Positions 33,890-43,098 of a stretch of 64,000 nucleotides of DNA are shown here, one piece after another. The DNA comes from Opitutaceae bacterium EW11 (GTDB lineage Bacteria > Verrucomicrobiota > Verrucomicrobiia > Opitutales > Opitutaceae), in contig QAYY01000002.1 in NCBI GenBank assembly GCA_003054665.1, positions 1-64,000 on the forward strand, written 5' to 3'. The notes beneath the pieces were generated by a model. It was not told the DNA's origin, ran no database searches, and saw nothing but the letters and a program-made list of their open reading frames with translations. The position numbers and the translations under genes are program-made. The number at the start of each line of letters is the position of its first letter. Within the stretch, counting starts at the first letter, position 1.

Positions 33890-35878
33890 TCAGCGCGAGC
33901 GCGGTGCTGCGGCTTCGGCCACGGCGGGGTTCTGCCGGTTCCGCGCCGCAGCGTGTTCGGGCTGGTTTTCGCCCGAGTCCTCCGCCGCGTCGGCCGCGGG
34001 TTCCTCCTCGGCGTTAGCGGACGCTGCTGGCAGCTGCGCAGGATGGTTTCCGTGCACGAGCAGGAGAAGGGATTGAACGGCCTCGTTGAGCCGGACGGCC
34101 TGGCTGCTGAGGTCGGCGGCGGCGCTGGCGGTTTCTTCGGCGTTGGCCGCGGTCGTCTGCGTCACCCGGTCCATCTGGGCGATCGCGGTGTTGATTTGCT
34201 GGATACCGTCGCGCTGTTCGTTGGAGGCGGTTGCGACCTGCATCACCAACTCGTCGACTTTGCGGATCTTGGCGACGATCTCGTTCAGGCTGGCCTCGAC
34301 CTTGGCGCACACGTCCACGCCGTGAGCCGTGCGCTCGGAAGCGTGTTCGATCTTGGCGGTGACGTCTTTGGCGGCGGCGCTGCTGCGGTGGGCGAGGGCG
34401 CGCACCTCGTCGGCGACGACGGCGAAACCCAGACCGGCTTCTCCGGCGCGCGCGGCTTCCACCGCCGCGTTGAGCGCCAGGATGTTGGTTTGAAAAGCGA
34501 TTTCCTCGATCGTCTTGATGATGCGCCCGATGTCGTCGCTGCTCGCCTTGATCTCGTGGATAGAGCCGACCATCTCCTTCATCTCGTGGGCGCCGCGGTC
34601 GGCCGCCTCGCGAGTCTCGCGGGTGAGCGTGTTGGCCTGATCGGCGTCCTCCGCATTGCGCTTGGTCATGCTCGCGAGTTCTTCCAGCGACGAGGTCGTC
34701 TCCTCCAGCGATGCGGCCTGTTCGGAAGCTCCCTCGGCCAAGCTGTGGCTGGCGGACGCGACCACTTCAGATGAGGCGCTCGTCTCGCCGGCGCTGCTTG
34801 AAAGGGAGCTGCCGATTCCGGCGAGCAGGCGGCCGGTTTTGACGGTGATCAGGATCGCGACAAAAATGCCGAGCACGACGGCCGTCGCTCCGCCGAGTGT
34901 CACCTGGCGGGTGGTGGCCTGGAGCGAACGTGCGTCGGCGATCGCGGTGGCGTCGATGGTGGCGGCGGCGGCGGCCTGCACTTTTTTCACCTCGGCGATG
35001 AATGCGAAATACGCTTCCGTTCGCGCGCCACGGCTGGCCGTTTTGCCGTCGATTGCCTGCTCAAGGGTGCGTGCGCCGTTTTCGTAGACTTGGAGCGCGG
35101 TGACCGAGCGGTCGAGATGGGGTTTTACAGCTGGTCTGCTGGAGGCGGCGATTGCGTTCACGCGCTTCTGGAGTTCAACGGCGCGTTCATGCGCGGCCTT
35201 CGCCGAGGCGAGGTCGTCGTACGCTTTGGCGCGCCAGCAGGAGAAACGCATCTCGGCACAGTCGCGGAACACCTCCGCCATCGACTTCATGCCCGCGACG
35301 GCGTCGTGGGCGGGGGCTGCCGTCGCTGCGGCTCCAGGAGTTGGGGAGGACGCGGGGACCGCAGGGGATTCGCTCGGCGGCGTCCCCATCGCCGTCAACG
35401 CTTCGGTGAGAGCTTTGAAGAGCTCGCCGCCGGCGGGGACCATCTTGGACCAGGCGCCGTCGAAATTCTCCTGCGCCTCCCGGAAATTCTGCACGGTGGC
35501 GAGGTAGCGCGCGAACATCTGCTGAAGAACGGGCAGCTGGGAATTCAGCTCGGTCAGTTCGGGATGCTGGGCAGCGAAGACGCTCAGCTCGCCGATGGCT
35601 TTTTTCGCCCCCTCAATGCCCGCGGAGACTTTCGCCCAGTTGTCGCCGGTGGCCGAAAGATCATAACCCCGGGTCGCGATCGCCAGATCGCTCGAAGCGT
35701 CGAGCACGTGGGCGGCCAGCGAGCCCTCCCGCGTGTAAACCTGGGCCATTCGATCGGCCGAGCGGGCGGCGCCGCGCAGTCGAAACACGGATACCGTGCC
35801 CACGAGAATGAGGGCGATGCAAAGCAGGCTGAAGCCAGCCGTGATGCGTTTTTTCAGGGTCCAGGACCGGGCTTTCAT
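33890..35878 (-). CDS. Methyl-accepting chemotaxis protein without evident HAMP domain
   Basis: The 662-residue receptor has TM1 at about residues 15-33, a helical periplasmic region of about 290 residues with a Pro/Ala/Ser-rich insert (about 165-190), TM2 at about 327-347 and a cytoplasmic signalling domain to about 635. The hairpin tip is conserved (EIAFQTNILALNAAVEAARA, GFAVVADEVRALA). After TM2 the sequence passes directly into SSSAGETSASSEVV without the usual Pro-containing HAMP AS1/AS2 pattern. It has no C-terminal CheR pentapeptide; the tail is low complexity (EEPAADAAEDSGENQPEHAA). No che genes are adjacent, so it is an orphan receptor here. Confidence 0.92.
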   Translation of the reverse strand: MKARSWTLKKRITAGFSLLCIALILVGTVSVFRLRGAARSADRMAQVYTREGSLAAHVLDASSDLAIATRGYDLSATGDNWAKVSAGIEGAKKAIGELSVFAAQHPELTELNSQLPVLQQMFARYLATVQNFREAQENFDGAWSKMVPAGGELFKALTEALTAMGTPPSESPAVPASSPTPGAAATAAPAHDAVAGMKSMAEVFRDCAEMRFSCWRAKAYDDLASAKAAHERAVELQKRVNAIAASSRPAVKPHLDRSVTALQVYENGARTLEQAIDGKTASRGARTEAYFAFIAEVKKVQAAAAATIDATAIADARSLQATTRQVTLGGATAVVLGIFVAILITVKTGRLLAGIGSSLSSSAGETSASSEVVASASHSLAEGASEQAASLEETTSSLEELASMTKRNAEDADQANTLTRETREAADRGAHEMKEMVGSIHEIKASSDDIGRIIKTIEEIAFQTNILALNAAVEAARAGEAGLGFAVVADEVRALAHRSSAAAKDVTAKIEHASERTAHGVDVCAKVEASLNEIVAKIRKVDELVMQVATASNEQRDGIQQINTAIAQMDRVTQTTAANAEETASAAADLSSQAVRLNEAVQSLLLLVHGNHPAQLPAASANAEEEPAADAAEDSGENQPEHAAARNRQNPAVAEAAAPRSR

Positions 35879-36080
35879 GGGGTAGCGAGCGGCGCTCTAC
35901 CGGGCGCACGAAACCCGGCGGCTCCTGCTCATGGTGCATCAAAATCGGCACTACAGCGGGCAAGTTAAGGCCAAACCCCCGGCATAACAGGCGGGGGAAA
36001 ATGCCCGAAGTGCCGCTCCGTGGCTGACATGCCCGGTCGCCTGGCGCACCGGAACCTGGCCTCGCGAGACCCTGGCGAGG

Positions 36081-37208
36081 CTACTTCAGCTGGACGTCGC
36101 GGATACGCGACCAGCGCGACTTGCCGTCCGGACCTTCGACTTCGAGCACGACGACCCGCGGTCCAGGATCCGAATACGCGTGAATCGGGTGCTGCTCGGT
36201 CGAAGTTGTCCCGTCACCAAAGTCCCAATGCCACGACGTGACCTTTCCGGCCGACTGGTCGATGAAGGCGACCAGGCGGCGGTCAGGGTCGACGACTTTG
36301 AAGGTCCAGTGGGCCTCCAGTTTTTTCTGGAACTGCGGTTCCAGCGGCATGAGGCGGAATGCGGGAAGGTCCGAGGCGTCGCCCAGCATGGTGCGATGCC
36401 GCGAGAGCATCCAGAAGCCGTTGTTCGCTTTGGACGCGGGGTTGTCGTAGTCGATCACGATCCACCCGAGGCCGATCAGCTTATCCTCCCAGAGGACCGA
36501 TTCGACGGCGCGCTGCGGCCCCTCGGGACCCGCGTAGTCGAAGGGCGTGATCCAGAATTCAAGGACAAGCCGGCCAGGCTCGCCGGGCTTGAAGTCGAAC
36601 GACGCGGCGGCGTTGGCCCAGGGCAGATCCTTGATCCACGTGGCGGCACCCCAGGCGAGCGCCCATTCCTTCCCGACGGCAGGCGTGAACACGTGGTAGT
36701 TCTGCGCGTGCACGCCGTGGATCGCCCACTCGATTTCTTCCGGACGCATCCGCGGGTCGGCCTCGGCCCGGCGCACACCGACGTCCTCGGCCGTCCAGAC
36801 GCTTTTCTGTTGGGGACCGACAAAAGGGCCTCCCGAAGCGTCGCCGTCCACGACCAGTTCGAGCGTGTCGTTGTGGAGATCCGGCCGGGAGAAGTCCCAG
36901 AAATTATCGTACGCCTCGTAGAGAAAATAGAGGCGGTTCAGGCCCTTCACCCAGCCGACCCGCACGCGGACGTCGAGGTCCTTGGGATCCATCTTCTCGT
37001 GTTTCTTGCCCGCGTCCACCAGTTGGTCCGAGCCGACAACGTAGGATTCGGGCACCATGGCCCAATCGTCGGCCTTGCCGTCGATCCGCGGGATCTTGTC
37101 GGCGGGAAACTGGAAAACCGGAAACGTGACGTCGGGCCGGTCGAAAGCTCGAACAGTCGGCGCGAGGACGAGCGTGGCGACGAGGAATCGTAGCGGACGG
37201 AACATCAT
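36081..37208 (-). CDS. Secreted protein with CBM9-like and PKD domains
   Basis: The 375-residue protein has a signal peptide (MMFRPLRFLVATLVLAPTVR). Its first two thirds resemble a carbohydrate-binding CBM9/DOMON-like beta-sandwich: IDGKADDWAMVPESYV, YFLYEAYDNFWDFSRPDLHN, DTLELVVDGDASGG, VLEFWITPFDYAG. A C-terminal PKD domain (about 295-375) has the typical WHWDFGDGTTSTEQHPIHAY. It is a likely surface or periplasmic binding protein, possibly for polysaccharide. No catalytic domain is recognisable. The start ATG at 37208 has a second ATG directly after it. Confidence 0.78.
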   Translation of the reverse strand: MMFRPLRFLVATLVLAPTVRAFDRPDVTFPVFQFPADKIPRIDGKADDWAMVPESYVVGSDQLVDAGKKHEKMDPKDLDVRVRVGWVKGLNRLYFLYEAYDNFWDFSRPDLHNDTLELVVDGDASGGPFVGPQQKSVWTAEDVGVRRAEADPRMRPEEIEWAIHGVHAQNYHVFTPAVGKEWALAWGAATWIKDLPWANAAASFDFKPGEPGRLVLEFWITPFDYAGPEGPQRAVESVLWEDKLIGLGWIVIDYDNPASKANNGFWMLSRHRTMLGDASDLPAFRLMPLEPQFQKKLEAHWTFKVVDPDRRLVAFIDQSAGKVTSWHWDFGDGTTSTEQHPIHAYSDPGPRVVVLEVEGPDGKSRWSRIRDVQLK

Positions 37209-37401
37209 GGAAGGTGTGAGCGGCGCCGAAGCGCCAAAGACGAGGCGGTCTCCTGGTTTCGCGGACGCGAGCGCAACTTCGAGTTGCACTCGGCAAGGCC
37301 CTGCGAGCCGGCGCTGCGCCTTGCCGAACACAAAGGATTCGCGGGGATACGGTGCGTGTCGGCGGGGGCTGCGCAATGATGCCCAAAAACGTACTGTGTG
37401 A

Positions 37402-38181
37402 TCAAGGGCCCGGCGAGCGGTGGCCGGACTCGTTGACAAGATAGCGCCGAAGCCGGTCCTCGGCGTCGGCCCGGGTGATGCGCCGATCCGCGATTTCCCG
37501 CAGGGTCAGGCGCTCGTTTTCCAGTAGCTGACCGAGGAGGAGGTTGTAGCGCAGATACGGCGCGGCTTGGGGCCGATTCATCTCGTCCGTTTCGGCGAGG
37601 TACGCCGCCCGTGCCGCCGGCCTCTGGAACACGCTGCCGCGGCCAACTCGGTCGGCGTACGCATCCTTGAGCCAGGAGGTTGTTTGTGTGTGATAAGCCC
37701 AGGCGCCCAACGACTCGACGGTGAGCGTGTGACCGATCTCGTGACCGGCGAAATACGCCAGGGTCGTTTCGCCGCCGATGACTCGGCCGGCGGGATTGAC
37801 GAGCTGGTTTTCACGGATGTTTCCGCCGCTCAGAAACACGTTGGTCGTGAACGGCGCGTAATTCAGCCCGGCAGCCCGGTGGTTGGGCAGAAAGAACAGC
37901 CAGCGCCTCCAGGCTGTGTTGCAGACGAAGATGGCATGGTGTTCTTCCGCTGAATACAGCGGCTCCGCCTCCAGGCGCTCCCGCAGTTTCCACAGAACCG
38001 CCTCGCCGTCCCTGGAATGGAACGGCGTGTCGGCGTACAGCGTCAGGTTCTCCGCCGTCGCGGACCAGCGGAAGAACAACGGCGCGCAATGGAGCAACAC
38101 CACAAAACCGCCGGCGACGAGGCCCGCCGCCACCGCGAGCCGCAGAACCCAGCGCAGCAGAACATGGAAAGGCGCTCGCAT
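37402..38181 (-). CDS. Membrane-anchored HExxH protein
   Basis: The 259-residue protein has an N-terminal anchor (residues about 9-31, LRWVLRLAVAAGLVAGGFVV) and an extracytoplasmic domain with YFAGHEIGHTLTVE (His147-Glu148-x2-His151), a zincin-like zinc site. A downstream segment with LKDAYADRVGRGSVF may supply a further ligand. Residues 84-117 (IFVCNTAWRRWLFFLPN, NVFLSGG) are strand-rich. The arrangement is reminiscent of small membrane-associated metallopeptidases, but I cannot assign a named family. It sits 20 bases downstream of the thioredoxin-like gene on the same strand, so co-transcription is likely. Confidence 0.7.
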   Translation of the reverse strand: MRAPFHVLLRWVLRLAVAAGLVAGGFVVLLHCAPLFFRWSATAENLTLYADTPFHSRDGEAVLWKLRERLEAEPLYSAEEHHAIFVCNTAWRRWLFFLPNHRAAGLNYAPFTTNVFLSGGNIRENQLVNPAGRVIGGETTLAYFAGHEIGHTLTVESLGAWAYHTQTTSWLKDAYADRVGRGSVFQRPAARAAYLAETDEMNRPQAAPYLRYNLLLGQLLENERLTLREIADRRITRADAEDRLRRYLVNESGHRSPGP

Positions 38182-38201
38182 GCCGGCTTGGAGGACGGCT
38201 C

Positions 38202-38930
38202 TCAGCGGTGACGCTGCAGGTAGGCTTTCAGCGCGACATCAGGTCCGACGTAGCTGCCGTCCTGGAAACTGGAGGCGACGACCTGGTCGTTTTCGTCGAG
38301 CAGCACGAGACACGGGATGCCCTTGACGCCGTATTGCTCCTTCAAGGTCTCCGTCAGCGGATGGTTCCGTTTCAGTCCGATCCACGGCATCGCATGCTGG
38401 TCCATGTAGGCGTTCATCCCTGCCTGGTCCTTGTCGCGGGAAACGAAGAGCACCTCGAAGTCTCCGTTCTTCTGATACTGCTGGTAGAACTCCACCAGCT
38501 TCGGCGTGAACTGCTGGCAGGGGCCGCACCACTTCGCCGAGAAATACAGAAAGAGGTACTTGCGGTTCTGGATGGCGGAGACGTCGGCCGGACCGGCGCG
38601 GACGATGAGCGAGTCTTCCGCGCCTTGGATCACTCCGCCGTGCAGAGAGGCGTGGTTGCTTGGGCGTGCGACCGTGGTTGTTGAACGCGGCGTGACCGTG
38701 AGATTCTTGCCGTTCATCCGTTCGACGGATACAACCTTGCCGTCGCGAATGCGGAGCTTGAGGCCGTCGGCGTAACCGACGACGCCGTTGCCGTCGGAGA
38801 GCGTGCTCAGCGTCGGTTTGCCGAGGTTTCCCGCAATGTCGTCGAAAACCGCGCCGACCGTAACGTCCGCCGCCGCCAAGCGGAGGGAAAGAAGCGCCCC
38901 GAGCACCGCCAATCCGAGGTGAGATTTCAT
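38202..38930 (-). CDS. Secreted thioredoxin-like protein
   Basis: The 242-residue protein has a signal peptide (MKSHLGLAVLGALLSLRLAA), an N-terminal region of about 90 residues of unknown fold, and a thioredoxin-like domain with the redox motif FSAKWCGPCQQF (Cys135-Gly-Pro-Cys138), cis-proline region GIPCLVLL, and the 'EVLFVSRDKDQAGMNAYM' stretch typical of tryparedoxin/nucleoredoxin-like members. It probably acts in periplasmic disulfide exchange. The WCGPC signature is intact. The HExxH membrane protein gene follows 20 bases downstream. Confidence 0.88.
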   Translation of the reverse strand: MKSHLGLAVLGALLSLRLAAADVTVGAVFDDIAGNLGKPTLSTLSDGNGVVGYADGLKLRIRDGKVVSVERMNGKNLTVTPRSTTTVARPSNHASLHGGVIQGAEDSLIVRAGPADVSAIQNRKYLFLYFSAKWCGPCQQFTPKLVEFYQQYQKNGDFEVLFVSRDKDQAGMNAYMDQHAMPWIGLKRNHPLTETLKEQYGVKGIPCLVLLDENDQVVASSFQDGSYVGPDVALKAYLQRHR

Positions 38931-39008
38931 GGGTCGCTGAGATATCGCGCACGGTTGGGATTTGCCAGCTTCGGCTGGCCGCTCCGGCCGGCTCGCCGCC
39001 GCTGCGTA

Positions 39009-41804
39009 TCAGCGGGGCAACTCCGGGGCCGCCGGCTTGGGCCCGATCCAGCCCACGTCGATCATCTTGACGGGGCGCACGATGGGTACGACGCGTCCCT
39101 CGATCTTCTGGGTTTCTCCGGGCTGGAGCTTGAGCGTGAAGACCCCCTGCTCGAGCCGATGCCTCGGCGGCACGGCGCGCTCGTCGATCAGGATCGTCCA
39201 CTCGCCCGCGGGAAGCCGGTCGAAAGCGAAACGCCCCCATTCGTCGGTGACGGTCCGCCGGATCGCGCCGTCCGCCGCGCGGGCTTCGATCAGAACTTGG
39301 CTGAGCCAGCGTTCGAGGCGGAGCGGGGCGGATCCTTCTTTCGACTCTTCGAACGAACTCGGCATTGCGGCCTCAAACGTGCCCACTCGCCCTTCGAGTC
39401 TCGCCGCCGGTTGCACCGCCAGCCGTACGGTCGCGCGCCGTCCGCGTTCGATCACGACCTCCACGGGCTGGGAGGCAAAGGCGACGGGGGCCGTGACCGA
39501 CGCTTGGTCCATCCTCAGCGTGTAGCGTCCCGCTTTCACGGAGGGGAAAACAAACCGGCCTTGGCGATCGGTGGACGCCTGGAGGTGGTCGAGGAGCAGC
39601 GTGGCGCCGGCGATGGGCGACGTGCCGGCGGGAGAGTCCAACTGGAGCACTCCTTCCAGACTGCCGCGGTTTTTCCGCATGGGAGACCGCACGCGAAGCG
39701 GAAGGGTGTAGGTCGCGATCACCATCCGGTCGCGCGAACCGCCGGTGATGCCGGAAGCGCGCACGCCGAGGTCCACCGAAGATCCCCCGCGGAAATCGTA
39801 TGCGAGGTCCGTCTGGGCGGCCACGTTGTTGGTGGTTTCGCCCCGCACGGTTCGGTAGAGCGACAAGGCGCCCGTGAGGCGAAATCCGTTCTTGGCATCC
39901 CAGGTGGTGCTGGCGATCGCGGTCAGGTCCTTCTGCGAGGCGGCGGAGTAGCGGCTGTCTCCAAACGACACATACAGCGCGTAGGTCAGATCGGGCCGCG
40001 GCCGGGCGTTGGCTGACAATGACACGCGACGGTATACGCGGCCCGAGTCGCCGGGCCTGTTCACGTCCGTCCAGCCGCCCTCGAGCGCGCCGCGAAGATA
40101 AAGCTTCTGTCCGCCCCAGATCACCGAAGCCATGGCAGTCTGCTGCGTCATGGACGATTCGGGACCCTGAAGCCGGTCCTCGGACTCGTTGAGGTTCAGA
40201 TCGAGGGAAGCGGTGACACGGCCGGAGAGCTGGCGGTCCGTGCCCACGCTGAACCAACGCACGCGGGAGGCGGACGGCTTCTCCGGATCGAGGTCCAGGT
40301 TGTTTTCCATCAGTTGAAAATTGCCTCGGGCCAGCCACTGCGGGCCGAGGTGCCAGGTGAAGTTCCCGCTGGTGGACTGCAGGTCGTGGTAATAGCCGAA
40401 GAAATCCGGCGAGGCTCGAACGTGTTCGACGTCGTAATACACGTCGGGACCCCAACGTCCGCGGAGTCTCGCCCGGTACGCGTTCCCGCTCGGGTGTTCG
40501 TCGTTCTCGCTCGTGGCGGCCTCCAGTTCGAGCGAGTTGATCCGGTTCGGTTGCAGGAACAGCTGAACGCTGGGAATGAGCGATTCCGGGTCCGAACCGA
40601 TGGAGTGAAGGCCTGTGTGGCGCGCGAGGAGGTTTCCTCGAAGGCGGAGATCCTTCGTGGGATCGAGCTGCACGAAGGCGCCGGTCTGCTCGGTGTCGAG
40701 AACCTGCCACGGTGTCGTGGCATAGTAGATACCGGTGGCGAGCGGAGCGTGGCGGTACTCGATTCCCGCGCCTCGGCCGAACAGCCAGCGCTGCGTCAGG
40801 GGCGAGAGGGTGTAGAGCTGGTCGCCGAGCAGCAGGTCCAGCGTCTTGCTGCGGTAGGCGAAGGAATACTGGTCTCCGGGAAGCAGCTTGGAGCCCTGGC
40901 TGATCGGGCCGGAGCGGAGAAGGAAGTCCAGTCGCTGGGTCTTCTGCAGATCGAGGAAACCCTGGCCGGACAGCTCCGTTTGGATGCCCGTGCTGTGGCC
41001 TGCCTCGGTGCTCCGATACAGCCCGCGGGTCCTTACCGAAAGCGCGAGCGTCTCCTCCTGCTCGGCGTCGGTCGTGTAGCGCGGGACGAGGTGCGTCGTG
41101 ATCGCCACCGTCTCGGAACGCGTGCGCGGTCCTTCGGCGATTCTGAGTTCGAGCAACACGGCATGACTCTGTTCGCCCCGCATCGCGGCGCTCGAGGTCA
41201 CGGTGGCCGAGACCGTGCCGCTCGATCCCGGCCCGAGGTCGAGACGATCGGGAACGAGGCTCACCGGAAAACCCAGCGTGCTGCGCGCCTTGATCGCGAT
41301 GCCGACGGCGTGATTGCCCCGGTTGGAAATGCGCCAGCTGACGGTGAACGGCTCGCCCGCGATGGCGCGCTCGGGGGCGAGCTCCGGTTCGACGCGCAGC
41401 GCCGAGGCGGACGGAACCAGCACGGTCAGCTCCGCCCGGGCGATTTCGCGGGAAGGATCCTGCTCCCGCGCCAAAACGTAGTGGATCGTGTAGGTGCCTT
41501 CGGCGGCGTTCTTCGGCACGGTCACGCCGATCAGCCGGATCTCCTCGGGCGCGACGGGGGTGAAGGGCAGATCGACCGGCGACAAAGCGCTCCAGCCCTC
41601 CGGCAGGATCAGCCGATCGCGCCACGCGGACGGCTCACGGTCTTCGAAGCGAAGGGCGATCGTTGCGGAGAGAAACCCGCCTGGCAGAACGGTCGCCGAG
41701 TGGCCGCTCCGTAGTTCTACGCTGGGTACAGAGTCGGCGGCGAGAACCGGACAAGCCAGAGCCAAGGCGTTTGCCAGAAGACAAATCCTTGTGAACGGAA
41801 TCAC
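39009..41804 (-). CDS. Large outer-membrane protein, candidate export channel of a fimbria-like operon
   Basis: The 931-residue protein has a signal peptide (about 1-22), two Ig-like or NEW3-like domains (about 25-130 and 135-235: PFTVSWRISNRGNHAVGIAI), and a region of about 500 residues of alternating amphipathic strands compatible with an outer-membrane beta-barrel (IEYRHAPLATGIYYATTPWQ, LRGALEGGWTDVNRPG). Two carboxypeptidase-regulatory-like domains follow (about 745-820 and 825-925: GATLLLDHLQASTDRQGRFV). No FimD/PapC plug or N-domain is recognisable. It is last in a four-gene operon: its GTG start directly follows the TGA of the chaperone-like gene. A role as secretion or anchoring pore for the upstream subunits is inferred. 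Confidence 0.75.
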   Translation of the reverse strand: MIPFTRICLLANALALACPVLAADSVPSVELRSGHSATVLPGGFLSATIALRFEDREPSAWRDRLILPEGWSALSPVDLPFTPVAPEEIRLIGVTVPKNAAEGTYTIHYVLAREQDPSREIARAELTVLVPSASALRVEPELAPERAIAGEPFTVSWRISNRGNHAVGIAIKARSTLGFPVSLVPDRLDLGPGSSGTVSATVTSSAAMRGEQSHAVLLELRIAEGPRTRSETVAITTHLVPRYTTDAEQEETLALSVRTRGLYRSTEAGHSTGIQTELSGQGFLDLQKTQRLDFLLRSGPISQGSKLLPGDQYSFAYRSKTLDLLLGDQLYTLSPLTQRWLFGRGAGIEYRHAPLATGIYYATTPWQVLDTEQTGAFVQLDPTKDLRLRGNLLARHTGLHSIGSDPESLIPSVQLFLQPNRINSLELEAATSENDEHPSGNAYRARLRGRWGPDVYYDVEHVRASPDFFGYYHDLQSTSGNFTWHLGPQWLARGNFQLMENNLDLDPEKPSASRVRWFSVGTDRQLSGRVTASLDLNLNESEDRLQGPESSMTQQTAMASVIWGGQKLYLRGALEGGWTDVNRPGDSGRVYRRVSLSANARPRPDLTYALYVSFGDSRYSAASQKDLTAIASTTWDAKNGFRLTGALSLYRTVRGETTNNVAAQTDLAYDFRGGSSVDLGVRASGITGGSRDRMVIATYTLPLRVRSPMRKNRGSLEGVLQLDSPAGTSPIAGATLLLDHLQASTDRQGRFVFPSVKAGRYTLRMDQASVTAPVAFASQPVEVVIERGRRATVRLAVQPAARLEGRVGTFEAAMPSSFEESKEGSAPLRLERWLSQVLIEARAADGAIRRTVTDEWGRFAFDRLPAGEWTILIDERAVPPRHRLEQGVFTLKLQPGETQKIEGRVVPIVRPVKMIDVGWIGPKPAAPELPR

Positions 41805-42620
41805 TCAATCGATGCGGAAGCGGTACTGCGCACCATAGGTCTCGTCGTCGCTGTCGAGCACGATGAAGGCCAGGTACTCGCCGCTGCCTAGGTTTTGAAG
41901 TGGAAAGGATTGGTGGACGGACATCTCGGGCAGCACCTGCGTGGTGCGCCCCTGCAGGGTGGAGATGGCCCGGCCTTGTCCGTCGAAAAGCCGCACCTCG
42001 ATTTTCGGCCGGAACGAACGTTCCCCGTCGTTGGAGAGATCGAAGCACAAGGCCCGCGTCCCGCGCTCGAGCGCGACTGACTGGTTGAAGATCCTCGGTT
42101 TGGCCGCGGCGGATTCTCCGACCTGCACCACGATCTGCAGACCGTACCGCACGATCGAGCGGACCCTGACGGTGCCCGGTGCGGAGGGCTCGTCCAGGGA
42201 GAGCGGCTCAATCATGACCAGACACCAGTAGGTGCCGCTGAGGCGGGCTTCGCGCGGGACCGCAACCCGGAAAGAGATGCTTCGGGATTCGCCCGCTTTC
42301 AGTTCCGGTTGCCGATCGGCAACCTCGATCCACGGAGCGCAGGAGCGCGGAAGTGTGCCCGGCTCGTCGTACGTCGTATTCCCGTCCGCCGTGTAGCGAT
42401 AGTCGGTCAGGTAAACCCGGGCCGACGTCGTGTCGTTCGAGGCGTTGAGCAGCACAAAGCGGCCTTCCGCGCTCTGCCCCGGCTGCAGGCGGAACTCCCG
42501 GGTCAGATCACCGCCCAGCAGAATGCCCCGGGGCGCGTCGGCGGCCTGGATCTGTCGCGGCGCGGCGACTACAAACCCCAGGCAGACCATTGAGAGCAGC
42601 GTGGAAAGAGCGGATTTCAT
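41805..42620 (-). CDS. Periplasmic chaperone-like Ig-fold protein of the fimbria-like operon
   Basis: The 271-residue protein has a signal peptide (to about IQAA, residue 26) and two Ig-like segments. The first ends in WIEVADRQPELKAGESRSIS and FRVAVPREARLSGTYWCLVM, resembling the strand F-G region and Arg/Lys anchors of pilus chaperones or DUF916-type proteins. The second contains LERGTRALCFDLSNDGERSF and GSGEYLAFIVLDSDDETYGA. It probably binds the small subunits encoded upstream before passing them to the large outer-membrane protein. The ATG overlaps the TAA of the preceding gene (TAATG), and its TGA touches the next start. It is not a recognisable PapD. Confidence 0.7.
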   Translation of the reverse strand: MKSALSTLLSMVCLGFVVAAPRQIQAADAPRGILLGGDLTREFRLQPGQSAEGRFVLLNASNDTTSARVYLTDYRYTADGNTTYDEPGTLPRSCAPWIEVADRQPELKAGESRSISFRVAVPREARLSGTYWCLVMIEPLSLDEPSAPGTVRVRSIVRYGLQIVVQVGESAAAKPRIFNQSVALERGTRALCFDLSNDGERSFRPKIEVRLFDGQGRAISTLQGRTTQVLPEMSVHQSFPLQNLGSGEYLAFIVLDSDDETYGAQYRFRID

Positions 42621-43096
42621 TAGTTGTCGGTCACGGTGAACGTCACGTCGGCCACGTACGTGCCGGGAGCCGTGGCGATGCTCAGCTTCTGGACCGAATA
42701 CTGGAGTTCGTAGATGTCGCCGTTCAGCGCAGAGGCGCTGGAGAGGAGCGGAACATCGGTGTCGTTGACCTGGATAGGCTGGCCAAAAACGCCGTTGCGT
42801 TTGATCGCGATCATCAGGTGGCCCGACCGGACCCAGGCGGCGTTGGAGCGGCGGACCCAGACGATGCACGGGCCCGTGGACGAGACTCGGATGGTGAACG
42901 GCACTCCGACGAGCACCGAACTCTTGAAGTCCGACCCCGCTCCCGAAACCAGATCGCTGGCGGTGAAAACTTTCTCCTGACTCGAGCCCGTCGCGATCAC
43001 GCTCCCGCTGCCACGACAGACCCCGGGGGAGAGCCCAAGCAGAACCGCCAGCACGAGGCTGGCGGATGCTGCTTGAAACATGCTCCTGCGACGCAC
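42620..43096 (-). CDS. Small secreted pilin-like subunit 2
   Basis: The 158-residue protein has an N-terminal signal (MRRRSMFQAASASLVLAVLL, cleavage near CRG) and a single beta-rich domain with a C-terminal strand pattern (YVADVTFTVTDN) resembling exported fibre or surface subunits. Cysteine 25-27 region and another at GPCIVWVRR could pair. The GTG at 43096 starts two bases after the TAG of the previous gene and is chosen for coupling; an internal ATG at 43081 is possible but would put an AGGAG too close to it. The stop overlaps the chaperone-like gene's ATG. Function unknown apart from context. Confidence 0.65.
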   Translation of the reverse strand: MRRRSMFQAASASLVLAVLLGLSPGVCRGSGSVIATGSSQEKVFTASDLVSGAGSDFKSSVLVGVPFTIRVSSTGPCIVWVRRSNAAWVRSGHLMIAIKRNGVFGQPIQVNDTDVPLLSSASALNGDIYELQYSVQKLSIATAPGTYVADVTFTVTDN

Positions 43097-43098
43097 GG

